Notes: a model not told the origin generated them from the sequence alone. DNA of 64,000 nucleotides from Zelonia costaricensis (GCA_030849075.1 JASAOO010003455.1:1-64000); one strand, 5' to 3'; positions 25,101 to 34,414 are shown, numbered from the stretch's first letter. Made by a program: numbers and translations.

Positions 25101-27841
25101 GTGCGACTGGGCCCGGGCAGCGTCCTGTGTCCACCCCCGCAGCCGCGGCTACCTCGAGCGAGGATGGGCTGTACTGGTGGCAGCTCACGCCCGAGGCGCG
25201 GCAGCAGCAGCTCCGCCGGCAGCAGCAGCAGCGCGAGCGAGAGGCACGGCAACAGCACCCACCCCCGCGGCCGCCAGCTGCCGCGCCGACGCAGGACGGC
25301 GAGGAGCCGGCAGACGAGGCGGCGCTGCGGGAGTGGGACGAGCTGGAGGCCTCCTCCCTCGGCTCCCTCGGCGGAGACGGAGAGGACGATGCGGACGGCG
25401 ACAGCGATCCCCACGACGCCTCCGCCACGACGGACGACCACGACACGGACTCGAGTGGTGATGACCGACGTGCGCGGCGAGGCGGCAGCACAGAAAGCGA
25501 CGAGGACGGCGATGATGACGGGGATGAGTACGGCGACAGGGATGATGGACGCGACACCACGGACCACACGAGCGACGACAGCCGGGGCAAGAACTCCCGT
25601 CACCGCAGTCGCAGTACGTCGGCACGGTTCTCGGACACGGGCAGCGGCGATGCCGCGGAGAGGCAAGTCGGCACAACACGCCGTGGTTCGCGCCGCCGGC
25701 GCCGCGAGAGGCGCCGCTCAGCCTCAGCATCGTCGTGGTCTAGCACTGCCTCCTCCTCTTCTTCGGACCGCAGTCGCACCGCGCCACCTTCTCTCACGGG
25801 GGAGGCCGCCACGGATCGCGGGTCTGGGGCCGAGGAGGCGGCCAGAGGGCGGGGACGGGCAGTGGTCACCGCCCCGCGCACCGTCTCCAGCGCCGACAGC
25901 GGCAGTAGCAAGCGGATCGAGTCGCACTCCCGGCGTCGCGGTCACCTGTACACGTCTCCCGCCACATCCGCAGCGCCGTCGCTGTCGTCGTCTGCGCGGG
26001 CTGCCGCGCGGACTAAGCGGCGGCTGACCCGCGCGCTGACCAAGCGCTACGAGGCTATTGAAGAGGCCATGGTCATCACGCGCTCGAAGAGCATCCTCAT
26101 CCACACCCTCGAGCGGCAGACCCACGCGCAGCTGCCACGCCTCCTCGCCGCCGCCGCGCAACGGCAGCGGAGACTGCTCCTCATGAACGCACGACCGGGT
26201 AGCGAAGGTGCTCCAGCGGCGGCAACACCGGCCCTGTTCGGTGACGCACCTCACCGGCCCTCTGCGGCGGTGCCGGATGCGGGAAGTGGTGGTGGTGGTG
26301 CTGCTGCTGCCGCTGAGGAGGAGGCGGGTGCTGAGACGTCGCCAGTCAGCACGGCATCGCCCCCTCCGCGTGCCGTCGTGCTGATCGGGGGCGTCGGCAC
26401 CAACTCCGTCGCGTCGACGAGTGCGCCGATGCTCGCTGCTGCCTCACAGCTCCCCTCCTCGCTCAACACCTCCTTCACCCTTGCGACGCTGGCCGTGCCA
26501 GCCTCCCCACTGCACCAACTCGCCCGTGTTGCGAGCACGAGTGCGCTGGCATCCGGGCATGACGTGGTCACGGTCGCGGCGGACAGCAGGGACTCTGCGT
26601 CGCCGACAGCACCCGCTGCGGCTGGTACGGGTCGGGCAGCATCGGACGTCCCCTCCGCAGGCAGCGGCGCCGCTGCGCTGGAAGAGCCGACGGCTGACGA
26701 CGTCATGGACGACGCGGAGGACGAGGAGGAGCAGCTGGCGCCTGTGTCGTGGAAGTTTGCCTTCTTCATGTCCCGTCGCGAGGCCCGCCGAGCGAAGATC
26801 ACGCTGCAGGACTTGATGGAGGGGATGTGGGTCGTGTGCTTCCGCGGCACCGGCCGCACCCACCCCATCCGCTTCACTCGGCAGAATCACGTCGTTGTGT
26901 ACCCGCCGCTGCCCACCGCCGAGGAGGAAGAGGAACAGCAGCAGCAGCTGCAGCGTCATCATCGACTCAGCCCCACACCGGCCGACACCGCTCCGGCGGT
27001 GGCGCCATCGTCGTCGTCGGCACCGCCCCCGAGCCATCACTCCACTGTGGGCCCCGCGCCGGCCCCAGCAAGCGGCGCCTCGCCGCCGCTGCCTTTCCAC
27101 ATTCTGCAGGGTGGAGCACAGCTCGTCGTGCACCAGTTCCCGCCCATGAAGGTGGTGCGACGGAGCACCGCAACGGCGACCACCGCCGCGAGTGCTGCCG
27201 TTGGTGCAGGCGGCGGTAGTTGCCGCTCCTCTGCCCCTGCCACGACCCTCCCATCAACAGTGCCGGCGGCGTCGGCTGCCCCCTCCACCACCGAGATGGA
27301 GCGCCGGTTCCTGGAGGAGCCGCAGGCCACGCTACGGCGGCTGCGGCTGCGCCTCCTGCAGGGTGGCCGCCACAGCCGCGGCGACAGCGGGCTGGTCTCC
27401 CGGGCCGCGAGCGATGCCGTGGGGACAGCGGTGAGCAATACGTCTGCGCAGGATGTGCGCCAGTCGATTGCGCAGCTGTTGGGTTTTGCGCCGTCGTACG
27501 TCCGAGAGGTGCTCGGTGGTCAGTGTGCGCGGGCGACGACAGCGGCGGCGCCGCTGTCTGTGGCATCGAGGAGCGAGGAGAGCGCCGGGCTGCCGCCCCC
27601 TAGATTCTTTGGTCCACTAACGGCACAGGAGCACGAGGCGCAGCAGCGGCGGGAGGCGTGCTTTGCGCCCGGTGGCCCTGGCGACGTGCTGAACGACTGG
27701 GGCTGGACGATTGCGAGTCCGCACGTGAAGATCTTCTCGCTCGACGTGACGGCCCCGCTGTACGTGGAGCGGCTGCAGCGCGTTGCTGACGTTGACGTGA
27801 TTGGCCGCAGTCGTGGCGCGGTACTGGATGGGGGTGTGTGA
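22112..27841 (+). CDS. Giant, mostly disordered F-box protein
   Basis: A 1909-residue protein. An F-box (about 346-392: LPRDVYLHICGFLSELDCCT, then W..LC...W) suggests a substrate adaptor of an SCF (Skp1-cullin) ubiquitin ligase. It is preceded by a Ser/Arg/Pro-rich segment and followed by a short helical block (about 400-445). Over 1000 residues of low complexity come next: Arg/Ser repeats like those of splicing factors, His/Ser runs (near 745-760), Ala runs (near 850-860) and acidic Asp/Ser stretches (near 1085-1150). Order returns near 1310-1350 (basic helix), 1540-1590 (SWKFAFFMSRREARRAKITL and a β-rich block), 1660-1690 and the last 90 residues. The ordered C-terminal parts are probably one domain interrupted by low-complexity inserts; I do not recognise it. 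The substrate is unknown. Confidence 0.8.
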   Translation: MKGAGGRGPRASPTQRQQRAGQDGRRPSRTSTPLAVDGAARRSTRSQSRGAPHATPPTPVTADSEGAMSAPVAATSTTGNRTSPDNGGAALATEDSEAKDGMRGPPARRPTSPSEGATAPAASPPPLPFSAPTPQSSSGAPLARGARHLAPPPPRRRKRRILSASSSSSGSASSSSSCGSYGSEDDSGSSSDGRHRRGSSSRHAARHSRQGSSGPATASRPHFHHQTTSLSTAAARSSQRSHPASTRHGEERRGRPRSSRRRRYSASSSSRSHSRSRTSSSFSSRRGDTTTTTTASTSSESPRRDFSGARARCRVKSASEDREEDTFLSSSSSVPSAGPVCVFTDVLPRDVYLHICGFLSELDCCTLLEVSLRMHAAITSADNHVWRHLCMSTWSFKQGFQTFIQRVRALEVLARREEREVLALQQHMLLLREQDTVLGESDVSATCDCATVLVRRRQHERAQWMAAAAVTAASGSALTASMFYRARSTRTVGSATTSASSTTQTDTDTESDGTSGSRSGGSSGRRGRRRRSSRRSATASTSRRSGRHSAADRARSARRTDDSSSTTSRSASCASPRSRGSRQRGKPASRRHRHGSQSRQAPSASSSQHNGACGDANADGNGDGLASREGSDIAAGGSHTPPASLPTSSTRTRASAETRGRRVGDAAQANAVSGGAPFEDSSGGDAEVKRERRVRIRLPETDKDEEEEGDRGRLSDTSVHAVHAGRRRTSSHRRCSQRSLSSSPHHHHHSHSHSQAPHNGSPTHPPPQQQRRRSQPPGSRHRRSHSVKRRKSARQRRRNRGRSSRGPRSTGGGGGRRRSQHHRSQSRHRRPPHQHQHNPKTKPTKSSRRRRRRQRNAAAAAAAAAASSAGTASSGNKDGAAGLHGGAAGGGGASTYFYQTATYEAIKSTTPVLAAQLVAPSLVPFHLGGRPSQAAAAAAGGVAAPAVQPRVVGSAAAPPGGNANVSSGVGVTGGASQSEAVGSPLGPPTRSALPLAGATGPGQRPVSTPAAAATSSEDGLYWWQLTPEARQQQLRRQQQQREREARQQHPPPRPPAAAPTQDGEEPADEAALREWDELEASSLGSLGGDGEDDADGDSDPHDASATTDDHDTDSSGDDRRARRGGSTESDEDGDDDGDEYGDRDDGRDTTDHTSDDSRGKNSRHRSRSTSARFSDTGSGDAAERQVGTTRRGSRRRRRERRRSASASSWSSTASSSSSDRSRTAPPSLTGEAATDRGSGAEEAARGRGRAVVTAPRTVSSADSGSSKRIESHSRRRGHLYTSPATSAAPSLSSSARAAARTKRRLTRALTKRYEAIEEAMVITRSKSILIHTLERQTHAQLPRLLAAAAQRQRRLLLMNARPGSEGAPAAATPALFGDAPHRPSAAVPDAGSGGGGAAAAAEEEAGAETSPVSTASPPPRAVVLIGGVGTNSVASTSAPMLAAASQLPSSLNTSFTLATLAVPASPLHQLARVASTSALASGHDVVTVAADSRDSASPTAPAAAGTGRAASDVPSAGSGAAALEEPTADDVMDDAEDEEEQLAPVSWKFAFFMSRREARRAKITLQDLMEGMWVVCFRGTGRTHPIRFTRQNHVVVYPPLPTAEEEEEQQQQLQRHHRLSPTPADTAPAVAPSSSSAPPPSHHSTVGPAPAPASGASPPLPFHILQGGAQLVVHQFPPMKVVRRSTATATTAASAAVGAGGGSCRSSAPATTLPSTVPAASAAPSTTEMERRFLEEPQATLRRLRLRLLQGGRHSRGDSGLVSRAASDAVGTAVSNTSAQDVRQSIAQLLGFAPSYVREVLGGQCARATTAAAPLSVASRSEESAGLPPPRFFGPLTAQEHEAQQRREACFAPGGPGDVLNDWGWTIASPHVKIFSLDVTAPLYVERLQRVADVDVIGRSRGAVLDGGV

Positions 27842-27871
27842 GTGGGGAAACTGCTGAAGCTTGATGTGTGT

Positions 27872-27893
27872 TGTGTGTGTGTGTGTGTGTGTG
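27872..27893. repeat. (TG)n microsatellite in the F-box gene 3' UTR
   Basis: About 11 uninterrupted TG units starting 30 bases after the stop codon. Confidence 0.9.
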
Positions 27894-28571
27894 CCTGCAG
27901 GGTAGCGATCCCCTTTTGTGTTGCTCTGCTTACGCCTTTCTAAGATCACAACAAGACTCAGCGCCGCCGCGTGTGTCGACGCCACGCGGGCGGACAGGTG
28001 AGGCGCGACGCAACAACGCATACACGCTTGAAAGTAGATGTCGTGTGTGTGTGTGTGGTCCAGGTCGAAGGTGTGCCAACACAACGCGAAGGAGGAGGCG
28101 CACCGTTTGCCGGCTACTCCTGGGCCGCCGCAAGCTGCGAGCGCACGGATGGGCGTCTAAGTGCCGGCACCTTCATCTGCACATCTCTCCTCTTGACGTG
28201 TTGCCCCGTCACTCACCTCTGCTCCCTCTCCCTCATCTTCCTCTGCCGCCTCCGCTGGTATATTCGCAAACGCGCGCATGCACACATACAGAGGGCCTCT
28301 GCATCTTGAACACAGCCGACATCCTGAGCACGCGGGACAGCGCATCAAGTTGACGAGCCTCCAGCACGCACGATACTCGCGTCCCATCTCGCACGCCCTC
28401 TCCTCCTTTCCCCGCCCACCCCTCCGTGCGCTCGGCAGCAGCGAACCGTCGTCCCCCGTTCCGCCGTACACCGTCGGCGTGCACCCACGTACCTTTCCCT
28501 CCTCTCCCCCCCCCCCCCGCTCGCCCCACGCGCCCTTTGGGCCCTTGCGCGTCTTTGTCGCTCTTTTTGCT

Positions 28572-28608
28572 TTGTCATGTATCGATCTCGCACACCTTGC
28601 ATGTACAG
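28572..28608 (+). promoter_or_regulatory. Candidate trans-splice acceptor of the 28724 gene
   Basis: A T-rich stretch (CTCTTTTTGCTTTGTC, near 28561-28577) and later C/T-rich bases lead to CATGTACAG, AG at 28607-28608. Use of this site puts a short upstream open frame in the leader. Confidence 0.45.
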
Positions 28609-28694
28609 CTAACCCACACAAACCCACATACACACACACACACACACGCGCGCGTAATTGGAGCCACCCCGTTCTTCCACGACGGCGTACGAGC

Positions 28695-28727
28695 ATGGGC
28701 AAGCTGCCACGCCTCTGCGCAGGATGA
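28695..28727 (+). other. Upstream open reading frame overlapping the main start (ATGA)
   Basis: ATG at 28695 opens ten codons (MGKLPRLCAG) whose TGA at 28725-28727 overlaps the main ATG at 28724 as ATGA. Every plausible acceptor upstream of 28690 retains it. Such an arrangement can lower translation or permit termination-reinitiation. Confidence 0.5.
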
Positions 28728-31700
28728 CCACCAGCGCCCCGCCTGCACCGACGCTGGCAGGACCGACGGCGCGTTCGGGCAGCGTCAGCGCCGCCAGCGT
28801 GAGTGTGAGCACGATGAGCAGCAGCAACACCCTCCTCCTCTCCATCGCAGCCCACCGCTACCTTCAGTGGCTGGCGGAGCTGCAGCGCAGCATCGAGGCT
28901 GTCAGCGACGACGCCTACACCCTTGATCGCCTCCTCCGGCAAGGCGTTCTGCCCCTCCGCCAGCGCACTGGGGCCGCCCCCACCGCTGCCGAGGCCCGGC
29001 TGCGCATGGCCATGTGTCAGCTACTACTCGGCGTCGAGTCGCTGCGGAGCGGACCTCACGCGCCGTCACAACCGCCGCCACAACGGAGCATCTGGGCATC
29101 ACCAGCCCCCTCCACCGGCAGCAACCTCGCGATCATGACGCACGCCGAAGCCCCGTCCTGCCCGTGTCGCGCGTACCTCGAGCAGCTGCAGCGGGAGGCG
29201 GAGAGCCGCCAGTTCGCCGACCACAACGACAGCACCAGCACCAGTGCCAGGACCAGCAGGAGCAGCTCCGCTGCTGACAAGGAGAGAGAAGACGAGGAAA
29301 CGGGCAGCAGCAACAGCGGTGCGAGCACCGGCGAGGACGGCAACGGTGCGAGCACCCAGCCCCGTCTCAGCGCCACCATCGCGCACTTCACGTCCCGCCT
29401 GAAGGACGCCGTACGCAAGAGCAGTGGTGGCGGTGACGGCGGCAGCGCTGGCGGAGAGCCTGCTGAGAAGCTGCTGGCGCGCACCATGACACTAGGCCGC
29501 AGTAGCAGGCACCACAAGCCCAGCCCGCACGCGCGCCGTGGCCAGCGCCTGTCCGACCCGAAGGCGCCGCCGCCACCGGTGCCGCTGCTGCCCATCACCG
29601 TCGCCGCCGGGCCCCCCGCCCCCTCCACCGCAGCCCTCGACAAGCCGAACGAGGACGCCGCCGTGCTGCCCCTCGCCGATCCGCCAGTGCTTCCGGTGCC
29701 CGTGAACGGCACTACGCAAAGGGACCGAACGCTGCACACCATGCTGGCTCACATCAGTCCCGACGAGCTCCGCCGCTGCCCCGTGTGCAGCGCGCAGCTG
29801 CTCCTTCAGGGTGCGTGGCACGCCGTGTACCAGCTGGAGCTCCTGGCCCTGTTGAGTGCCGCCCCTGCAATGGCAGCCCCGCTGCCGCTGCCGCCGCCGT
29901 CCGTCCTGCGCCTGCACCCCACAGAGGCGCTGCTGCTGCTCCTCCACGCGGCACACCGGTGTCTCATGGTGGGCACAGCCATGGCCATGACCGTCGGCGT
30001 GCCTGCCAGGGCAGAGGCAACCGCGGAGCAGCGCCAGCCGGTGCTCAGCGCGCTGGACGTGCTGCGCGGTGTGACGGTCGCGTCCGCAGCAGCCGCTGCG
30101 ACGAGTGAGGCAAGTGGCACCTCCGCGCAGGAGCGCGCCGTCTCCGACCTGGCTGGTGCCTTGCTCTCGGTTGCCGACACCGTGACCGGCACGGCGGCGC
30201 CGCTGCTGTGGCCACGTGAGGCAATGACCGCCTCAACTTCGCCACCGCGTGCGGTGGCGGGCGTTGCTGGTGATGTGCTCGCGCTGCGGGTGCGTCTCTA
30301 CCACACCGCCTTTGTGGTGCTCATGACCGACGGCGGCGCGGCGGCAGCGTCGGATGCGCTGGCAGACGACTGCGAGGGGCTCGTGGCGTGTGTGCGCCGT
30401 GTGGTGCGGCATCCACGCGCTGACGAGAAGCGCGCCACCGTGACGGCGGGCGTCGTCGAAGCGGAGACCGGCGGCACGACGCGGCACAGCGTGGAGGGCG
30501 CAGGGGGCAACGGCAAGCCACAGCCTCCGCCAGCGCCCCTCTCTGGAGCCGCAGTTGCTGCGGCGGAACGGGTGCAGCAGCAGCTGCAGACGGCGTTCGC
30601 GCTGCTGGACACGTCGCCGTCCCCTGCGCCGTCCAGCGACGATGCGACGGCCATCTTGCAAGACGACTTGCGAGCGCTCTGCTGCGTCGCGGCAATGCTG
30701 GGCACCTTCGCCGCAATGGTGCGGGCGCATGACACGTCTGCGAGCGGACCCGCCGGGGGGCTGTGCGACGACGGCCCGCTGCTCGATGGTCGTGTGTACC
30801 CGTGCCTGCTGCGCCTGCAGAGCTCCAGTCGGGGCGACTGCGCCGCGCAGGCACGCCACCTCGTCGCGCTGTGGTGGCTGCTCCGTGGCGAGACGGTCCG
30901 TCACTGGGCCGCGGCTGCAGGCCAGACGGCAACCCTGCGCGTGCTGGAGGTCACCGTGACACTGCGCGAGGAGGACGCAGCGGAGTCGACGGAGCAGCAG
31001 TGCGTGCAGTACTGGCAGCAGTGGCTGAAGGACGCCTCGCGGGCCGCCGCTCGAGCAAGTGACGCGGCAAACGAGTTCCTTGGCCTTACGTTGGTGTCGA
31101 CCGGCGCGTCGCCGACGGCGCCAGCACCGCCACCGTTGCGCTGGCGCCTGCCCGTATCGCCTCCCTCGGCGCGCATCGCGTTTCTCGCGCTGCCGTGGAT
31201 TCGCTTGTGGGTGCTGCTGTGTCCCCCGCTCTTCCGCGTCTCGCCCGCGGACGTGCTGGCGCTGCGCCAGTACGTGCAGCACGATGAAAAGCAGGCAGCA
31301 GCCGCAGCCACAGCCGCATCTGGGCAAGGCGAGAGTGCAGGCAGCGAGGAGGCAGCTTCCGCAAAACACGCCAAGGGCGCCTCTGCTGTCCGCCCTAACC
31401 GCGCCAACAAGCCGCACGCAAAGCCGGCGCGTGACGCGTCACCCACGAACGGACGTGCGGCGAGACCGGGGGCCCATGCTGTGCCGGCGCGCCCCGCCAA
31501 CCCCCGCAGCACGAAGAAACCGCAGCAGCAGCAGCCGCCGCCGCCGTCTTCTTCCACTTCAGCGTCTGCCTTGCCCTCGCCGACCCGCGATTGCAGCGGG
31601 GGCGGTGCCGCTGGCGTCGCGTGCGAAGGCGTTGCGGCGCTCATGCAGCGTCGCCTGCGGGCGAGCACGGAGCCGGTGTGCTTCTGGCTGCGGTGGAGTC

Positions 31701-32212
31701 TGCTGTTTCTGCCGCCGCATCACACCACGGCGGGGGCGACGGAACCTGCAGACGACACCCACAGCCCGCTGATGGCAGCACTCAAAACGCTCTGCACGGG
31801 CCTGCGCCGCCCCAGCGCGGTCTGGCTAGGTGGGCCATCGCGACCCCCCACCGCCGTGTCCGCGGCAACCGCGCTGCCGGCCACGGAGCTCGTGCGCGCG
31901 CTGACGCACGCTTTTCCTCTCTACACGCCGACAGAGGCGGTGGAGGCGCTGCGGGCACAGGCGCACCTCTTCCTCACCACGCGGGGACCGGAGACGTCGG
32001 TGGAGGTGGACGTCGCCACCCGCGGTGACCCGCGCTTTGCTGCCTTCTCCTTTGCTGCGCTGCTGGCCCCGCTGCAGGGTGTGGTGAACCGTGCGCCGGA
32101 GCGGCGCGTGAGCGTCCTCGACTTCACCGCGGTGGTGCCGGCGCAGGACACGCACGCCTCGTCGGGGGAGGGGAACGCGCAGGGCGACTCGGAGTCGCCA
32201 CCCGCCGCGTGA
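28724..32212 (+). CDS. Large uncharacterised protein with disordered inserts
   Basis: A 1162-residue protein with no family I recognise. After a Ser/Ala/Thr-rich start, an ordered helical block (about 36-100: LLLSIAAHRYLQWLAELQRS) is followed by a disordered region with Ser and Glu/Asp runs (about 165-330). A long Ala/Leu-rich helical section (about 335-830) looks like a helical-repeat or solenoid-like fold. A Lys/Ala/Pro/Gln-rich insert (about 870-970) precedes a final ordered section (about 980-1140). A single CPVC near 348 has no partner cysteines for a zinc site. No signal peptide or membrane segment is convincing. The ATG is the first in frame (upstream continuation of the frame lacks ATG). 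It sits downstream of the F-box gene but nothing ties the two functionally. Confidence 0.75.
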   Translation: MTTSAPPAPTLAGPTARSGSVSAASVSVSTMSSSNTLLLSIAAHRYLQWLAELQRSIEAVSDDAYTLDRLLRQGVLPLRQRTGAAPTAAEARLRMAMCQLLLGVESLRSGPHAPSQPPPQRSIWASPAPSTGSNLAIMTHAEAPSCPCRAYLEQLQREAESRQFADHNDSTSTSARTSRSSSAADKEREDEETGSSNSGASTGEDGNGASTQPRLSATIAHFTSRLKDAVRKSSGGGDGGSAGGEPAEKLLARTMTLGRSSRHHKPSPHARRGQRLSDPKAPPPPVPLLPITVAAGPPAPSTAALDKPNEDAAVLPLADPPVLPVPVNGTTQRDRTLHTMLAHISPDELRRCPVCSAQLLLQGAWHAVYQLELLALLSAAPAMAAPLPLPPPSVLRLHPTEALLLLLHAAHRCLMVGTAMAMTVGVPARAEATAEQRQPVLSALDVLRGVTVASAAAAATSEASGTSAQERAVSDLAGALLSVADTVTGTAAPLLWPREAMTASTSPPRAVAGVAGDVLALRVRLYHTAFVVLMTDGGAAAASDALADDCEGLVACVRRVVRHPRADEKRATVTAGVVEAETGGTTRHSVEGAGGNGKPQPPPAPLSGAAVAAAERVQQQLQTAFALLDTSPSPAPSSDDATAILQDDLRALCCVAAMLGTFAAMVRAHDTSASGPAGGLCDDGPLLDGRVYPCLLRLQSSSRGDCAAQARHLVALWWLLRGETVRHWAAAAGQTATLRVLEVTVTLREEDAAESTEQQCVQYWQQWLKDASRAAARASDAANEFLGLTLVSTGASPTAPAPPPLRWRLPVSPPSARIAFLALPWIRLWVLLCPPLFRVSPADVLALRQYVQHDEKQAAAAATAASGQGESAGSEEAASAKHAKGASAVRPNRANKPHAKPARDASPTNGRAARPGAHAVPARPANPRSTKKPQQQQPPPPSSSTSASALPSPTRDCSGGGAAGVACEGVAALMQRRLRASTEPVCFWLRWSLLFLPPHHTTAGATEPADDTHSPLMAALKTLCTGLRRPSAVWLGGPSRPPTAVSAATALPATELVRALTHAFPLYTPTEAVEALRAQAHLFLTTRGPETSVEVDVATRGDPRFAAFSFAALLAPLQGVVNRAPERRVSVLDFTAVVPAQDTHASSGEGNAQGDSESPPAA

Positions 32213-32560
32213 GCGTCTTCGACATGCACTGCTACGTGAGAAGTGGGCGAAGAGGAGAGGGAGGGAGGCGCGACGACACGTGTGGGGCCCCCTCGCACCC
32301 CTCCACTGCGCTCTGCTGCTTGACCGGCGTCGATGCGCAACGCCAGCGCGACCACGGTGGGAGGCCCCGAAGGTCAAATGAGCCAACACGTAGAAAACAG
32401 ATCCTCGTGTGCGTGGTGTAGGCGCACGGCGAAGTGTAGCTTGAGCGCGTGTGCCGAAGTTGACCGGTGTGAGCTCCGCGCACTCGTACCTGTCCGCTCC
32501 CGCTCTCCCACTCCCCTCTTCACTGACCCCCCCTATCCTCGCGTTGGCTGCGTACACAGC

Positions 32561-32587
32561 AGCTTTTTTTCCTGTCCATCGCACCAG
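32561..32587 (+). promoter_or_regulatory. Candidate trans-splice acceptor of the 32758 gene
   Basis: AGCTTTTTTTCCTGTCCATC then GCACCAG, AG at 32586-32587. The 170-base leader from here to 32758 contains no ATG but carries the CA repeat. Confidence 0.55.
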
Positions 32588-32709
32588 TGCATCGCAAAGA
32601 CGCACCCAACTCCCGCTCCGGCTAGTCGAGAAACGGACGGCAGCACCACGGGAAGTGAAACAGCGCGCGCCGGCGTCAACAACGCTGCTGTTGTGCATCA
32701 GCAGCCTCG

Positions 32710-32711
<2 letters not shown>

Positions 32712-32747
<36 letters not shown>
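32712..32747. repeat. (CA)18 microsatellite next to a start codon
   Basis: Uninterrupted CA run ending 10 bases before the ATG at 32758. The AG at its end (32747-32748) could also act as a very late splice acceptor. Confidence 0.9.
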
Positions 32748-32749
<2 letters not shown>

Positions 32750-32757
32750 CCGCTCCC

Positions 32758-33750
32758 ATGTCTAAAACCTCGCGCACCGCCGAGGAGCGCGCGTCGGAGG
32801 CGCTGGCTGACGCTCTCGACGCCGCGCTGACTGCACCACACACCAGTGGTGCCGATGCAGCCGATCTGTTTTTCGAAAGCCCCCACACGCAGCGGCAGCA
32901 CATCGAAGCATGGGCGGGGACGCTGCGGGACAGCGGGGCCCCACCGGAGCTCGTGCAGGACTGCGTCGAGTACCTGCGCGCCGCCGCCGTGGCGGGCGAG
33001 AACGCGCCGCCGCCCAGCAGCTCCACTAGCAGAGGCGGCGGCGCAGCGGCCCGTAGCGCAAGGGACCAGAGGGGCACGAGCGACGTCGACGGTGCCGGCA
33101 GCGGCGCAGCGCAGGCGGTGACACTCAACACCCAGCTGGACGTCGATCACTGCACTCTCGGTCGAATGCTGAAGGACGAGCACGCGCACTGGATGCGGTG
33201 GCACGACACAGATGCATTTGTCGGGGTTGGCACCGGCAGCCCCCTCGGTGGCGCGCCGACGCACCCCGCGGGAACGCTCTCGGCGGTTGGCGCAGTCACC
33301 GACGTCTTCTCTGACGCCGCGGCGGAGCGGGAGCGGTGGCTCGCTTGGGCCACGGTCCTGCGTGAAGTGAAGACGGAAGCCGCAGTGCAGTGGCAGCACC
33401 GGCGTCCTCGCCGCGACACTGCCGACGACGCTCTGGACAGCCTGCTCGACTACCTGGACGTGCCGGAGACGCAGTGGCTGGTGGAGGACGGCCCGTCATC
33501 GGTGCTGATGGCGGCAGACATGTTTATGGAGTCTCGCGACTACGCTGTCGGCGAGCGCAGCAAGACGTGCAACAGCGGCGGCGGTGACAGCGACAACGCT
33601 AGCCAGCGCAACACGCATGACATGGCCGCTGTGCACGCGTTCCTCACCCACCCCGACCGCACCGACAGCGTACCACTGCGGTCACTCTTAGCGCTGACGC
33701 TATCCAGCCACATGAGCCACGGAGACAGAGCCGCGTCGCCCAAGTCGTAG
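32758..33750 (+). CDS. Uncharacterised protein
   Basis: A 330-residue acidic, soluble protein without signal peptide or membrane segment. It begins with a helical segment (about 6-85; SEALADALDAALT and TQRQHIEAWAGTLRDSG), then a Gly/Ser/Arg-rich linker (about 88-120), a helical block (about 125-155) with LGRMLKDEHAHWMRWHD, and a helical C-terminal half (about 185-275) containing RERWLAWATVLREVKTEAAV and DALDSLLDYLDVPETQWLVE. I recognise no domain. High GC3, the first ATG after the acceptor and an uninterrupted frame support it as a gene. Confidence 0.8.
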   Translation: MSKTSRTAEERASEALADALDAALTAPHTSGADAADLFFESPHTQRQHIEAWAGTLRDSGAPPELVQDCVEYLRAAAVAGENAPPPSSSTSRGGGAAARSARDQRGTSDVDGAGSGAAQAVTLNTQLDVDHCTLGRMLKDEHAHWMRWHDTDAFVGVGTGSPLGGAPTHPAGTLSAVGAVTDVFSDAAAERERWLAWATVLREVKTEAAVQWQHRRPRRDTADDALDSLLDYLDVPETQWLVEDGPSSVLMAADMFMESRDYAVGERSKTCNSGGGDSDNASQRNTHDMAAVHAFLTHPDRTDSVPLRSLLALTLSSHMSHGDRAASPKS

Positions 33751-34414
33751 GGCAGCGACTGCGCGTGGGGATTGGCACCACGTGTTTCCGTCGATGTAGT
33801 GTGAGTTTCGTGCGCCTTTTCTCTTCGCCAAACGGACACTATCGGCCCTGCTTCCTTTGCCTTCTTCTTTTTTTTCGGCTGGCAGTGGTGTGGCCTCTTC
33901 TGCCGTTGTCGGTGGAGTCGCTAATACCCCCCTCCCCCCACCCCCCACTCGCCGCACACACAGAGATCAAGCTGTATCGAAAGAGAGTCCAGCGAGGAGG
34001 CATGGAATAGGTGCTGCGCAAATGCAAAGGAGTTTCGCAGCTGGTGCCGTGGCAGTCCCTGGCGCACACCAATACACACATTTAGCTCAGTGTACAACCC
34101 CCGCCCTCCCACTCCTCTCTGCTCTCTTCTTGCCCTCCCCTTCGTCCTTCTTGCTCCAACAAAGCGAAGTTCGCGCCCTGGTTGCAGCGTCTCCTCTCCT
34201 TCTCCCCTCTTTGCCCTCGCATGCTGACACGTCAGCCCCCACATCGCTCTTCATTCTCCATCCCCGTCTCAGCGTCTCTGTCTCTCCCTCATCCACTGCC
34301 CCTTTGCTCGCACGTCTCACGTGTTGGCCTGTGCCCATCCCCACGTATCGCCTCCCGTCCTCCGCTACTCCACCGCGAAGTCACCCCTCATTGACGGCAA
34401 CGCCGCACCTCCCA
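33751..34414. other. Non-coding spacer
   Basis: Polypyrimidine-rich (long C/T stretches at 34095-34165 and 34185-34320). The frame of the next gene is open back to 33857, but it lies before the acceptor and encodes low-complexity Ser/Pro text, so it is not counted as protein. Confidence 0.7.
34341..34380 (+). promoter_or_regulatory. Putative trans-splice acceptor of the 34415 gene
   Basis: CGCCTCCCGTCCTCCGCTAC then TCCACCGCGAAG, AG at 34379-34380, 34 bases before the ATG with no ATG between. Confidence 0.6.

Larger units (their letters stand above)
27842..28723. other. Non-coding spacer with TG repeat and uORF
   Basis: Contains the TG repeat just after the F-box gene stop (27872-27893), a second TG patch at 28044-28057, a C-run at 28507-28519, a CA repeat at 28629-28647 and a ten-codon upstream open frame at 28695-28727 (separate entry). 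No larger gene seen. Confidence 0.7.
32213..32757. other. Non-coding spacer ending in a CA repeat
   Basis: C/T-rich with a candidate acceptor at 32586-32587 and a (CA)18 tract directly before the next gene. No gene seen. Confidence 0.7.
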
